From positions 1,478,439-1,542,438 of the forward strand of contig OX639992.1 in assembly GCA_951828515.1 (NCBI GenBank): a DNA stretch of 64,000 nt, read 5' to 3'. Positions 17,907 through 27,439 of the stretch are shown in pieces; position 1 is the first letter of the stretch, and each line of letters opens with the position of its first letter. The notes beneath the pieces were generated by a model, which worked only from the letters and a program-made list of their open reading frames with translations, had not been told where the DNA came from and made no database searches. This stretch comes from an uncultured Poribacteria bacterium. GTDB lineage: Bacteria; Poribacteria; WGA-4E; WGA-3G. The translations under genes were made by a program, and so were the position numbers.

Positions 17907-18632
17907 TCAATTGACTAAATATCTATCTTCGTTCTCATAATGTGGAGAGATTTGGCGTGTAAATTCCGATACGGCACGTCTACCAAGTTCCCTAATCGTA
18001 TTCGCTTGGGGTCCAACCTGTGAGAAAATGAACGACCCGATGGTATGCGCCTCAGCAGTGCTTCTTCGGTAAGACTCATCCCAAACCACCTCTTCGGTTT
18101 CAACATCAACAATCATTACACGGAGCGAGAGTAGATAGGTTTTCTGCATGTAATCTTGATAATCCAAGACGTAGCGTTGCCGTTGTACGGAGTAGCGTTC
18201 CCCATAATAACGTCTTGGACGACTATCGGCATAGAATCGGAAACTTCCGATGATAACCGCTTTTACTTCAAAGTACTCACCGAACTCACTCAAGTGCTTT
18301 GTATTAGAAAGCCAATCTTCTTCCACGGTCTCGCCAGTGAGCAGCCTCGCTGTTTCTTGTGTGCTGACGACCTCAAAATGTTTTTGGCGTGCTAAACCCC
18401 TCCGAAGTATTGAAGCGATCTCCTCGCCGATCTCTGGAGGTAGTTTTTCGTTCCGTTCTATCTGTTTCTCGCTGATAAACGGTAAAACGGCGAAGTTGGA
18501 GTAGCGAGTAATGTCGATTTCAGATTGGACCTTCACCGGAATAGAGACACGCGTCACAGCATTGCCACATCCACAAAGCGTTAAGACTCCTAATAGGATT
18601 CCTATTCTTTTCGCTATCTGCATATTAGTCAT
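17907..18632 (-). CDS. Lipoprotein, CsgG/GNA1162-like
   Basis: 241 residues with a lipoprotein signal (IGILLGVLTLCGCG, acylated Cys about residue 24). The body has a fold pattern like CsgG/GNA1162-type assembly lipoproteins: FAVLPFISEKQIERNEKLPPEIGEEIASILRRGLARQKHFEVVS, AVIIGSFRFYA, LLSLRVMIVDVETEEVVWDES. These bind cell-surface or secretion machinery at the outer membrane. It is encoded just downstream of the TPR lipoprotein gene and upstream of the Omp85 fusion, separated only by repeats, so the three are probably one transcription unit. The exact role is unknown. Confidence 0.75.
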   Translation of the reverse strand: MTNMQIAKRIGILLGVLTLCGCGNAVTRVSIPVKVQSEIDITRYSNFAVLPFISEKQIERNEKLPPEIGEEIASILRRGLARQKHFEVVSTQETARLLTGETVEEDWLSNTKHLSEFGEYFEVKAVIIGSFRFYADSRPRRYYGERYSVQRQRYVLDYQDYMQKTYLLSLRVMIVDVETEEVVWDESYRRSTAEAHTIGSFIFSQVGPQANTIRELGRRAVSEFTRQISPHYENEDRYLVN

Positions 18633-18714
18633 CAGCCATCAGCACGGGTTGCTACGCAACCCTTTCGGCTATCAGCAAGAAACCTCTTTCCTGACGGGAA
18701 CCGACTGCTGACCG
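18633..18714. repeat. CTGAC-type interspersed repeat
   Basis: CATCAGCCATCAGC and CGGCTATCAGCAAG at the left and GACTGCTGACCGCTAC at the right, around GGGTTGC-TAC-GCAACCC, a small perfect hairpin (18648-18664). Confidence 0.6.
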
Positions 18715-19119
18715 CTACTCCGTAGGTAGTGGTTCTTCTAACTGCGGTGCATCTTCATCGTCCCCTCCACTTCGCCGAAGATGTATACGGCACCGCCGAT
18801 AGTTGAGTCTGTAGTATTTATTATTTGGTTCTAATTCTGCTGCGCGCTGGTAAGAGGCGATAGCCTCCTCCATGTTCCCGAGTGCCTCGTAAGCCACACC
18901 GAGGTTATTATGTGCTTTAGCGTCCTCTGGATCGATACTGACAACCTGCTTCCACCGGAAGACGGCTTCATTCCAGAGCTGCGCCTGTGCCGCTTTGATT
19001 GCGAATCGATTGTAAGCCTCAGTCCGCGTAACATCACCGAATCCAGCACATCCGCAAAGAATTATGCACAGGAGAATAGCGATAGACGCGAGTTGACTAT
19101 ATCTTAACACGTGTATCAC
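18715..19119 (-). CDS. TPR lipoprotein
   Basis: 134 residues. The signal sequence with lipobox IILCGC puts the acylated Cys near residue 24. Two to three TPR motifs follow (AHNNLGVAYEALGNMEEAIASYQRAAELEPNN), then an acidic C-terminus (GGDDEDAPQLEEPLPTE). The start is GTG 19119; the upstream Shine-Dalgarno sequence is weak. First gene of the probable unit with the CsgG-like lipoprotein and the Omp85 fusion. Probably an outer-membrane-attached scaffold. Confidence 0.85.
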   Translation of the reverse strand: MIHVLRYSQLASIAILLCIILCGCAGFGDVTRTEAYNRFAIKAAQAQLWNEAVFRWKQVVSIDPEDAKAHNNLGVAYEALGNMEEAIASYQRAAELEPNNKYYRLNYRRCRIHLRRSGGDDEDAPQLEEPLPTE

Positions 19120-19292
19120 CCCAAAATTTCATGATATTGGTATACAAGCCACATCGTATATATTACACCGTATCCACCTTTCGCGTCAAGAGAAAAATCG
19201 GGCATTTCGGGACTTTGCGTTTTCACGAAGACTAAATCCGAAATATGGTCACTTCGTTTTCAGCGTTCGTTGAAATTCCCTTCGTCTTGCTT

Positions 19293-19428
19293 TATAGTAA
19301 AACCCATAATTAAGTTTACACTCTGTAATGCGGCGAGGTTAGGGGGAAACGCCCTATCAAAAACACCTCGCCAGCAATGTGGGTTTTGTGTTTTCAAGAG
19401 CGTGCAAGTATTTTCGGGCTTTACTATA
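19293..19428. mobile_element. MITE-like element with TATAGTAAA termini, 136 bp
   Basis: The left end TATAGTAAAACCCATAATTA and the right end CGGGCTTTACTATA are imperfect inverted repeats over about 27 bp, and TA at each end fits target duplication. The interior holds GGCGAGGT...ACCTCGCC. A near-identical copy lies at 23058-23194. The rest of the gene-free region 19120-19700 shows nothing recognisable. Confidence 0.7.
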
Positions 19429-19700
19429 AAATGGATTGATTTGGTAGGATCTGAAATCAGTCTGCATCTATGCAGAAACGGAAGCCATCGGTAAGAGCCT
19501 CTATGTCTGTGATGCAACATGACACATCACATCATTTAGGGACGTTCGCCAGCAGGAGACAGGGCAGGTTCATCTACGGTCACTGACTCCGAGTTGGCTC
19601 AGTTGTCTCGTTCGCACAACCTATCCCGTATATTCAAAGAAATAGAAAACGCTAAACACTTATTTTACCCACATAGTCCATAGTGAAGAAAAAAGGCATA

Positions 19701-20075
19701 TCAGACAAGCAGGATCTCCTCCATAGCGAGTATCTGCGGCAGTGTTGCTACACCCGCGATATCCCTATCAAAGAGGAGTTTTGCATACTCGCCTGACTTC
19801 GGATGGTTATCATATAGGACGGATGAGGCGGTTTTCAGTGCTTCAAAAGCGGCATCAGGATCGGTCTCTTTGAGTTCGATGTATTTATTGAGATGTTCCC
19901 TGGAGGTTACTTCCCGTGCTTTTAATGCTTCTAACGGGTCATCTGCCCCTGCGACTTCCTCCGGTGGAACTTCGGGAGCCAGTATAGGTTCTTCTGTGTC
20001 CGTATCACTGCATCCGAGAAATCCAATAAAGACCGCCACGACCATTACGAGATATACATGTGCTCGGTATTTCAA
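19701..20075 (-). CDS. Small lipoprotein, hypothetical
   Basis: 124 residues. The signal peptide VYLVMVVAVFIGFLGC has a lipobox GFLGC (acylated Cys near residue 22), followed by an acidic, proline-rich linker and a helical body (DPLEALKAREVTSREHLNKY, DPDAAFEALKTASSVLYDNH). The start is TTG 20075 with GAGGAGGG six bases upstream. No known domain is recognised. It lies downstream of the efflux adaptor gene on the same strand but 470 bp away. Confidence 0.75.
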   Translation of the reverse strand: MKYRAHVYLVMVVAVFIGFLGCSDTDTEEPILAPEVPPEEVAGADDPLEALKAREVTSREHLNKYIELKETDPDAAFEALKTASSVLYDNHPKSGEYAKLLFDRDIAGVATLPQILAMEEILLV

Positions 20076-20299
20076 CTTTTTCCCTCCTCATGTGCAGAAC
20101 GTAAAAAATGCGTAAGCTCTACAAGAACTTTCTATACGCGCCGCCACTATCAATACGTCTATGCCTAAAAGACTGGAATTGTTAAATACACATCCCATTA
20201 AATAACACAGTTACAGAGTTTCCTTTCTCGGAAAAACGCTTGATACTCTAATTGTTGTTTAATTTAGAATTTTTAATTGATTTAAGTTGTTTAAGGCAC

Positions 20300-20398
20300 A
20301 TTGTGAAGAGGCGAGGTTAGAAACCTCGCCAGCGGTGAGGGGATGTATTCTCATCCGCTGTTCCCTGCAATGCCTATATATTTTTAGCATTCACCATA
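20300..20398. mobile_element. Degenerate MITE-like element
   Basis: GCGAGGTT-AG-AAACCTCGC forms a perfect inner hairpin near 20314-20331, followed by GGATGTATTCTCATCC and the right end TTCACCATAAA. The right two-thirds nearly matches 27605-27686. The left terminus is not clear. The rest of the gap 20076-20542 shows nothing recognisable. Confidence 0.5.
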
Positions 20399-20542
20399 AA
20401 CGGCTCTGATACTCCTAAAGAAAACCTTGAATTTCGGCAGGGATATGTGTATAATTTACATACACTTTACGTTCCTTAAACCTTAGATCTTATGAAGGTA
20501 AAACAATAGACAAGGAATACAACTTAGCATGTTTAGCTTGAC

Positions 20543-22513
20543 TTACTTCTTCTCTTCCTCTGATTTCTCTTGTCCCTTTGTCAATTCTTGCATGGAAGGC
20601 ACAAAAACGCGGTCTCCTTCCTTTAAACCATCGGTGATTTGAAAGTGGGTGTTATTGCGCTGTCCGATTGTAATGTGGGTTTTGACCCCTTTCTGCTCTT
20701 TGTCATCTTTACTGGATTCCCCTGTATCTAACATAACAAAATACTGCCGCTCGCTACTCACTTCGGCTTCTATATTGGGGAGTATATTTCCTTCCGAGAT
20801 AACAATTGAGATCTCTATCGGACCGGTCTTCAAGCCCTTCTGCGCCTCTTCGACTAATATTTCAAGACTACCGCGGGGTTCCTCTGGGTCAATCTGACCG
20901 ACCCGTCCATCGAACTCCTTTCCGATTAAATTTCGGATTTTGAGCTCCTGACCCGTCTGAAATTGTCCAAGATCCGCTGGATTTACCTTCGCTTTAACAG
21001 TAAAAACCTTTGGACTCAGTACGGCGGGTATTGGAAGTTGGAGGATATCGGATTCTTCAAACACAATAATATCAACGTCCGCAGACATACCGGGCAGTAG
21101 TTCGGCGGGCGAACCGATGACCTCTACATCTACCTCAAAGGTGATGACAGAACTCTGGTTCTGGGGACCGCGCGGTGTCGCACTCGGTGAAATCTCGCTG
21201 ACTCTCCCCGGAAAAATACGACCCGGATAACTATCAACGCTGATTTCAGCGCGTTGCTCTTCCTTTATTTTTCCGATTTCGACCTGATTTATCTGGGTCC
21301 TCACAATCATCTGATCGAGGTCAGCAATACGCATAATCGCATCGCCACGTGAAAAAGCGGAACGACCCGATGTGATAATTTCTCCCTCTTCCACAGTGAG
21401 GCGTGTAACCGTACCAACTATAGGCGCTATGACTGTCGTCCATGCGTAACGCTCGTGTTGAGATTCCAGTTGACTTTGTGCTTGGAGCAAACTCGCCTCT
21501 GCACCGACTCTGGCATGACGGGTTAATTCCTTTTCTTCTTCAGTCGTTTCTTCCAATTGACGGAGCCGTGTGCGAGCATTCTCGAATTCCGCTTCCAATT
21601 GTTTTTTTCGTGCTTCTTCCGAGTCTTTAAGGGTCAGAACATTCTTTTTATTGAGTTCAAGGGTTGATTCTCGACTTGAAATCGCTTCATTTCGGACATT
21701 GATATTTTCTTCTTGAGAATTAACGGTTTCCTGTTGGGACTCTACCTCTTTCTGTGCGTTTTCATACTGCGATCTCGCCCCAGCAAGTTGATTTTGTGAT
21801 TCTTCTAATGTTCGTTTTGAAACTAACTTCTTGTCAAACAGTTCTTTATTTCGATTGTATTCGGACTCTGCTGTTTCGAGTGCTACCTTCGCCGATTCGA
21901 CAAGGGTTTCCGAGCGATCAAACATTAGTTTTGCTTGTGATAAAGCGATCTCAGCCTGTTTTAAGCCGATCTTATCTCGATTGAGGTCAATTTGTGTGGT
22001 CGCTACCTGCGTTTCTGCTTCGGTAATCCGTTGCTGTGTCGTTGCAACGAATGAATCTAAAGTTGCCTGTGCCATCGCAACAGAGTTGCGTGCTTGCGCA
22101 AGACCACTTTCTTGCTGTTTTTCAGTAATTTGAATTTGGAGTTCCGCTTGCTGGAGTTGGGCTTTTCGAGCATCTCGGTTCGCTGCTGCCTGTTTCCTTT
22201 GTTCCAAAATTTGCTCATCATCAATTCGGAGCAAAGGATCTCCTAATTCAACTACGTCTCCCTCATCGACGAAAATCTCAACGATCTCGCCTTCCACGTT
22301 TGACCGGACATCCACCTCAAGGAAGGAGCGCAGATTACCGGACTCGCGGACCCGAACGAGGAATTCGCCGCGACGCACAATTTCTTGTTTATCCTCGGCT
22401 GCTTCCTTAGCTTTCCCGAAACTGAAATTCATCCGAGTCGCGCCGATTGCCCCAACAGCAATAACAACCAAGGCAACGACTCCGATGATAATCCATTTCT
22501 TTTGAATCTTCAT
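20543..22513 (-). CDS. RND/ABC-type efflux periplasmic adaptor (HlyD/MacA-like)
   Basis: 656 residues. An N-terminal membrane anchor (KWIIIGVVALVVIAVGAIGA) is followed by a biotinyl-lipoyl-like half (NVEGEIVEIFVDEGDVVELGDPLLRIDDEQI), an unusually long alpha-helical hairpin of about 260 residues rich in Gln, Glu and Ala, the second lipoyl half (APIVGTVTRLTVEEGEIITSG), then beta-barrel and membrane-proximal domains. It should link an inner-membrane pump to a TolC-type channel. No pump gene is adjacent, and only a stub of a tolC-like gene lies directly upstream. ATG 22513 is preferred over ATG 22570, which lies inside the stub. Confidence 0.88.
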   Translation of the reverse strand: MKIQKKWIIIGVVALVVIAVGAIGATRMNFSFGKAKEAAEDKQEIVRRGEFLVRVRESGNLRSFLEVDVRSNVEGEIVEIFVDEGDVVELGDPLLRIDDEQILEQRKQAAANRDARKAQLQQAELQIQITEKQQESGLAQARNSVAMAQATLDSFVATTQQRITEAETQVATTQIDLNRDKIGLKQAEIALSQAKLMFDRSETLVESAKVALETAESEYNRNKELFDKKLVSKRTLEESQNQLAGARSQYENAQKEVESQQETVNSQEENINVRNEAISSRESTLELNKKNVLTLKDSEEARKKQLEAEFENARTRLRQLEETTEEEKELTRHARVGAEASLLQAQSQLESQHERYAWTTVIAPIVGTVTRLTVEEGEIITSGRSAFSRGDAIMRIADLDQMIVRTQINQVEIGKIKEEQRAEISVDSYPGRIFPGRVSEISPSATPRGPQNQSSVITFEVDVEVIGSPAELLPGMSADVDIIVFEESDILQLPIPAVLSPKVFTVKAKVNPADLGQFQTGQELKIRNLIGKEFDGRVGQIDPEEPRGSLEILVEEAQKGLKTGPIEISIVISEGNILPNIEAEVSSERQYFVMLDTGESSKDDKEQKGVKTHITIGQRNNTHFQITDGLKEGDRVFVPSMQELTKGQEKSEEEKK

Positions 22514-22515
22514 GG

Positions 22516-22668
22516 CTACTGTCTCGCATTGCGCATACTCGTTGACTGTTCTAAGCCTATTTGGATGCATTGCTCAAGTGTCAAAGACTGGGTTAAATCA
22601 ACTTCGGTGGCAGGTTCTTGCGCACTTACGCAAAGAACGGCTGCAAATTGAACGGTGAGTATGAATTT
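22516..22668 (-). pseudogene. N-terminal stub of a TolC-like outer membrane factor
   Basis: Fifty codons read KFILTVQFAAVLCVSAQEPA, then a linker, then SLTLEQCIQIGLEQSTSMRN, then ARQ and TAG at 22516. This is a signal peptide plus the first helix of an outer membrane efflux protein (LTLEQCIQIALEQS-type motif). The rest of the TolC domain is missing: the adaptor ATG comes 2 bases after the stop. The 5' end is cut by a MITE-like element at 22669, so no start codon remains. Most likely a deletion remnant of a former tolC-adaptor operon. Confidence 0.6.
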
Positions 22669-22797
22669 TATAGTAGAGCCCGTAATTACTTATACACCCT
22701 TAGGAGAAGAGTCGGGAATCGGAGTTCCCTCCTACAGGGTTCATGAAGCAGGACGCGGGTTTTCCAAAATGTAAACTTATTTTCGGATTTTACTATA
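22669..22797. mobile_element. MITE-like element, 129 bp, with internal 30-mer word
   Basis: The ends are TATAGTAGAGCCCGTAATTA and TTTTCGGATTTTACTATA. The interior carries AGTCGGGAATCGGAGTTCCC, the word of the 30-bp tandem array at 28951. A near-identical copy is at 44209-44336. It abuts the tolC-like stub. Bases 22798-23057 show nothing recognisable. Confidence 0.7.
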
Positions 22798-23057
22798 AGA
22801 GCAAACTTCGGAAACCTACACGGCGCGCTCCTTTGAACTTTGAGTAAATAATGAACATAACTTTCCCTTGAATCATTAACAACTCCTTTTCTAACAGGAA
22901 GTTTTGGGAACCCATGAGTTTCGCCAAAAACTTATTATTACGTGAGTTTGATAATAAAATGTGAGTTCGCTTTAATCACTTTTCATCTTCAACCGAGCTA
23001 TGTGGGAGTGCCAACCGTATTTGCTACAAAGAGGAGAGTGTAGGTTCACACATAAGA

Positions 23058-23194
23058 TACAGTAAAACCCATAATTAAGTTTACACTCTGTAATGCGGCG
23101 AGGTTAGGGGGAAACGCCCTATCAAAAACACCTCGCCAGCAATGTGGGGTTTTGTGTTTTCGAGAGTGTGCAAGTATTTTCGGGCTTTACTATA
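23058..23194. mobile_element. MITE-like element, 137 bp
   Basis: The left end TACAGTAAAACCCATAATTA has one mismatch to the usual TATAGT terminus; the right end is GGCTTTACTATA. It is almost identical to 19293-19428 throughout, implying recent spread. Confidence 0.7.
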
Positions 23195-23206
23195 ACAGAG
23201 TTTGCG

Positions 23207-25603
23207 TCAAAATTTGTATGTCGCGCCGAAAGTGAAGTTAAAAGGGAACCGCACGGGACTCTTATACTCTGGGGAGTCCACATCTAAGGGGAGTCCTTCA
23301 AAGTCAGCATTCTTGAATTCTTCGACGAATTTGTCTGGGAAACTGAACTGTATCGCGTTTTTGCTGTTGTAGACGTTCCAGACTTCAATGAACTCCGTTA
23401 CAGGGATGCCCCATTGCGTTCTTTTACGGCTCAGCCGGAGATCTAAGCGGTGATACGCCTGAAACGCAGCGGGTGCAATCGCCCCTGCGACATCGGAGAG
23501 AAGTGGATGCATACCGAGCGTGACGGGGTCCTGAATCATCAGGAGTGTGCTCAGAGGAACTGCGGCAGTGCCGCTGACATATTGCCATTTTGCGCCAATA
23601 TCGTTTGTGGGTGTTCGACTGTAATTGGCAACGAGGCTGACGATGTGTGTATTGTCAAAGAGAAACGGTTTGTGGGGTGCATTGGGTGTCTCGCGTCGCT
23701 CGGCATGGGTGTATGCGTAGGAAAGCCACCCGAAGAACTTTTCGCTCACACGGTGTCGCAGGAAGAGCTCTGCCCCGTTTACAAAGCCTGTGCCTTGATT
23801 GAGATATGCAGTTGCAATCGGTGTATCCATATCATCAAACAGTGCATCGACATTAATAGACCGAGTGACCAATTTTTTCAGGTCTTTATAATAAAGTGCG
23901 AATTTGAGTTCGGTTTGTGGTGAGAGCGCGTGTTCTAATTCCATGACATAATGCTCGGCAATACTCGATTTTAGGTCCCTGTTTCCATTCGATTTTAGGA
24001 TTTGATATGCGAATGGACTCTGTTCGTATCGACCGTAGGCGAACCGGAGCGTGGACGTTGTGGGCAGTGTGAGACTAAGACTACCGCGCGGCTGAATTGA
24101 GAGTTCTTCCGTCAAATTGAGATAATCCAATCGCACACCAAGGGCAATCGACAGAAAGGATAGCGGATCGTAGCGTGCTTGTAGGTATCCTTCTGCCTGC
24201 TGGAAGCCGTAATGGAATGGGTCGAATTTCTCTTTCCAAACGAGTTTCTCATCATCGGAACTGATGTTCTCTGGAAGAACGGTGTGTGTGGAACTTTCGG
24301 CTGGACTGAAGGCGAAAAGGAATCCTGGCTCAAGTTGGAGTTTCGGTGTGAGTTTGTAGGAGAGGTCTTCGCGAAGGGTATACGTTGGAACATTGACTTG
24401 GACTGAGTAGATGAATTTTTCGCTTGGCGAGGCATCGTCTTGGCTTGAACCGCCACCGAAATTGATATTTAGGAAATTATAGGAATGTGTAAGCGAGAGA
24501 TGGGATGTGAGTCTATCCGTGAGATGCGAGCGGAGGTGGATGCCTTCTGCTTGAAAGCCGTTCTTGAAATATGCGGAAGAACGTGATGTTTCTTCTGATC
24601 CGGTGTCGGAGAAGTCGAAGTGATCTGTCGCGCCGATGCCATTGAGGGTTAGGCGATGTTTTTCGGTGAGTTCGTAAGAAAATTTGAGTTGATAATCTGA
24701 CCAAGTGGGGAATGTCGAATCGAAGAAAAGCCCGAGTATGTCATTATAGGTTGTGAACTGTCCGGCGATGGATGCGTATCCTTTTTTTCCGACTTGGGTT
24801 TCAAAGAACCCATACGGCGATATAAAGTTGAAGTCCAAGACACCTGCCCGCTTTTTATTTAAACGTTCACGCGTTCGGATGTCAATAACCGATTGTGAAT
24901 CTAACCCGAATTCTGCACCGTAGCCGGCTGCGTACACAAAGATGTCCTCAATACTATCCGAATGCGTCGTTGAAAAGAATCCACCAAAGTGAAACGGATA
25001 ACTGAGCGGGGTTCTGTCGAGATAGATCCGTGTATCACCCGGCGCGCTCCCACGGATATGGAGTGCACGGAGAAAATCGTTGGGGACACCGATGCCCGGT
25101 AGTGTTGTGATAGCTCTGAGCGCATCACGCCCAGCACTTGGGATCTGGAGGAGTTCGCTGCCTCGCATCTCTTTACGGCTGATCGTTGGAGGCAGGCGTT
25201 GTCCTTCCACAACCACTGTTTCGAGTTGGACAGTTGTTCCAACGTGTATTTTCACCTGCGTGGTATCACCGGCTGTGACCTCTATTTTCGCAGTCGTCGG
25301 TGTCTTGGACGCTGGATGCAGAATCGACAGGGTATAGGTGCCGGGTGCGATACCGGTAAACTGAAAGTTCCCGGATGCGTCGGTTCTCGTAGACACATCG
25401 ATTTCGACGAAGCGCACTTCTGCCGAAGTTAAGGGTGTGTCGGTGTCATGTAAGTAGACAGTGCCTCCTACATCACCAGTCGTCGGCGAGACGGGCTGTC
25501 GAGTGCTATCGGACTTGCCTTTTTGAGCAGTATCTGTTTCGGTAAACACAGATAATGGCAGCATGAGCCCTATAAACAAGACGGAATATAAGCGTAATTT
25601 CAT
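23207..25603 (-). CDS. TonB-dependent receptor with N-terminal carboxypeptidase-regulatory domain
   Basis: 798 residues from ATG 25603, which gives a proper signal peptide (MKLRLYSVLFIGLMLPLSVF) and has AAAGG upstream. A CarboxypepD_reg-like beta-sandwich (GGTVYLHDTDTPLTSAEVRF to TTQVKIHVG) is followed by a plug domain (LHIRGSAPGDTRIYLDRTPL) and a 22-strand-type barrel ending in FTFGATYKF with terminal Phe. It should import a large ligand across the outer membrane; no ligand can be inferred. It lies 135 bp downstream of the sigma-factor fusion gene on the same strand, suggesting that this sigma factor controls it. Confidence 0.9.
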   Translation of the reverse strand: MKLRLYSVLFIGLMLPLSVFTETDTAQKGKSDSTRQPVSPTTGDVGGTVYLHDTDTPLTSAEVRFVEIDVSTRTDASGNFQFTGIAPGTYTLSILHPASKTPTTAKIEVTAGDTTQVKIHVGTTVQLETVVVEGQRLPPTISRKEMRGSELLQIPSAGRDALRAITTLPGIGVPNDFLRALHIRGSAPGDTRIYLDRTPLSYPFHFGGFFSTTHSDSIEDIFVYAAGYGAEFGLDSQSVIDIRTRERLNKKRAGVLDFNFISPYGFFETQVGKKGYASIAGQFTTYNDILGLFFDSTFPTWSDYQLKFSYELTEKHRLTLNGIGATDHFDFSDTGSEETSRSSAYFKNGFQAEGIHLRSHLTDRLTSHLSLTHSYNFLNINFGGGSSQDDASPSEKFIYSVQVNVPTYTLREDLSYKLTPKLQLEPGFLFAFSPAESSTHTVLPENISSDDEKLVWKEKFDPFHYGFQQAEGYLQARYDPLSFLSIALGVRLDYLNLTEELSIQPRGSLSLTLPTTSTLRFAYGRYEQSPFAYQILKSNGNRDLKSSIAEHYVMELEHALSPQTELKFALYYKDLKKLVTRSINVDALFDDMDTPIATAYLNQGTGFVNGAELFLRHRVSEKFFGWLSYAYTHAERRETPNAPHKPFLFDNTHIVSLVANYSRTPTNDIGAKWQYVSGTAAVPLSTLLMIQDPVTLGMHPLLSDVAGAIAPAAFQAYHRLDLRLSRKRTQWGIPVTEFIEVWNVYNSKNAIQFSFPDKFVEEFKNADFEGLPLDVDSPEYKSPVRFPFNFTFGATYKF

Positions 25604-25738
25604 GGATGGATTTACCTTTAGAATCGATGTGTAAGGGGTGTAAACGTACGTGAATGGCTGGAAATCGACAATATTAGCGTCTAAATGTTGTGCGTATTGC
25701 CAGTACAATCATACGGGTTTGCAGATAATGCTGAAATC

Positions 25739-27295
25739 TTACGGTTTCTGAAAAATCGTCTCGTCTAATGCGGTATCAATCTCTGTTTTTGTAACGGCGT
25801 AATTGACCGTTAGCGCACCATTCCCAATGAAGATTTCGTAGGAATTGGGCAACATTACACCTTCATAATCCGTGTAATCGTCGTAGTGAAGGATTGTGAT
25901 AGCATTTTTGGCATCCAGGCCAGTATAGATGGTCTTTCCCCCGACGAGTAGGTTGGAAGCCTTATCGATATAGAATACATCTTCTGAGTCAATAACCCGA
26001 ATCACTGAGCATTCCTTACCTCGGAACAGTTCATCTTCAGCGTGTTGAAATACGTTGCTGCCATGTTGTTCGTAGATTGCCTGCAATGGATGTATATAAG
26101 TTGTGCTTTTGGCACGCCCATATTCTGTTTCTGGGAGGATTGTCGGGCTGTTTCCCATAACGGATTTCCAACCTTCTGTGCCATTCCAGATGGTGATCTC
26201 ACGGAAAAGTTCACCGAAGTCGAGTTTAGTATACGATTTTTTTCCAACGACTGTTGCTATTTCAACGCTACCTGATTCGTTCACGGGTTGTCCATTCCAT
26301 TGCGTCAGTTGTGCGTCGCCGGAACGTTGGACGTTCCGAATTTCTGAGAGCCGTGCGAGACCGCCAATGGCATTAAAGTGTGATTCAAGAATATCGTTAA
26401 GTTTCATGCCTATCCCACTCCTTTTATGGGTACCGTCGGTATTTCCAAACTGATTTCGCACATCCGGCTTCGATCTGAGATCGAGAACAATAGGCGCGTC
26501 AATGATTTCTACTGTCATCTCGGAAGTAGCATCAAAACTGTAAGGCTGCTGGAAGCGTGCTAAGTATTGGTTGCTGATCCCCAACATCATTACAACGAGG
26601 AGAGCCGTTGAAGTGGCGATTGCCCAGGGTACTATCGGTGGGTTGCCCCCGGTAGGCGGTAAGGGTTTGATACGCGGGATTTCACGCATGATATTCTCGG
26701 TTAAATTGGGGGACAGTTGGAAACTGCCGAGTGCCTCTCGAATCATGGGTTCGTACTTCTTTAAACGTTCCCGCGCACGGTGGACACGCGTCGCAACGGT
26801 ATTGACGGATACGCCTAAAAACTCACTTATCTCTGCGTAGGTCATTTCACCGAAGTAGTAGAGTGTGATAACAGTGCGATCGCTTTCCTTCAGTTTCGCC
26901 AGTAAGTTTTTGACGAGTTCGCGTTTTGTTTCCGCTGCGCTTTCTGCCTGTTCTGCGGCGACATGTCTCGAATAAGTACTCCCCTCTGCCATTGCTATAT
27001 CTATCTCCTCCAAAGGTTGCGTTTGGGGCCGTTTCTTGCGGAGCCACGCCAGGCAGCGGCGGTTGGCGATGACATAAAGCCACCCCGGAAACTGGCTTGG
27101 ATCTTTCAGTTTCGCCAATTTCCGATAGACCTGTAGGAACGTCTCCTGCGTAATATCTTCAGCGATATGGAAATCCCCTACTTTCCGCCATGCAAGCGCG
27201 TGAACCCGCTTCTGGTACTTTTTAACCAAGCACGCAAAAGCAGCGTCATCGCCCTCAAGGATACGTTGAATCAGTTCAGCAGTGTTGTTTCTCAT
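25739..27295 (-). CDS. ECF sigma factor fused to a transmembrane segment and a LolA-like periplasmic domain
   Basis: 518 residues. Sigma-2 (about 15-85) has ALAWRKVGDFHIAEDITQET and WLYVIANRRCLAWLRKK. Sigma-4 (about 130-182) has RTVITLYYFGEMTYAEISEF and VNTVATRVHRARERLKKY. One membrane helix (VPWAIATSTALLVVMMLGIS, about 222-242) follows, then a C-terminal domain resembling outer-membrane lipoprotein-sorting/LolA-like folds (LESHFNAIGGLARLSEIRNV, NGTEGWKSVMG, LHYDDYTDYEGVMLPNSYEI). The sigma region should be cytoplasmic and the tail periplasmic, so the protein would be tethered to the membrane. ATG 27295 has AGAGG six bases upstream. The TonB receptor gene follows. Confidence 0.88.
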   Translation of the reverse strand: MRNNTAELIQRILEGDDAAFACLVKKYQKRVHALAWRKVGDFHIAEDITQETFLQVYRKLAKLKDPSQFPGWLYVIANRRCLAWLRKKRPQTQPLEEIDIAMAEGSTYSRHVAAEQAESAAETKRELVKNLLAKLKESDRTVITLYYFGEMTYAEISEFLGVSVNTVATRVHRARERLKKYEPMIREALGSFQLSPNLTENIMREIPRIKPLPPTGGNPPIVPWAIATSTALLVVMMLGISNQYLARFQQPYSFDATSEMTVEIIDAPIVLDLRSKPDVRNQFGNTDGTHKRSGIGMKLNDILESHFNAIGGLARLSEIRNVQRSGDAQLTQWNGQPVNESGSVEIATVVGKKSYTKLDFGELFREITIWNGTEGWKSVMGNSPTILPETEYGRAKSTTYIHPLQAIYEQHGSNVFQHAEDELFRGKECSVIRVIDSEDVFYIDKASNLLVGGKTIYTGLDAKNAITILHYDDYTDYEGVMLPNSYEIFIGNGALTVNYAVTKTEIDTALDETIFQKP

Positions 27296-27439
27296 CAAAT
27301 GCCTCTAAAAAGAAAGTGCTTTATTTTGTCGTATATTATAGTGACGCGGCTTGAGGGTAAAAACTTACACAATTCTACAAAAAGTGGGATCTTTATGCAA
27401 AATATTGGTTGGAAGGGGTGTATAAAGTTTTTGCATAAA

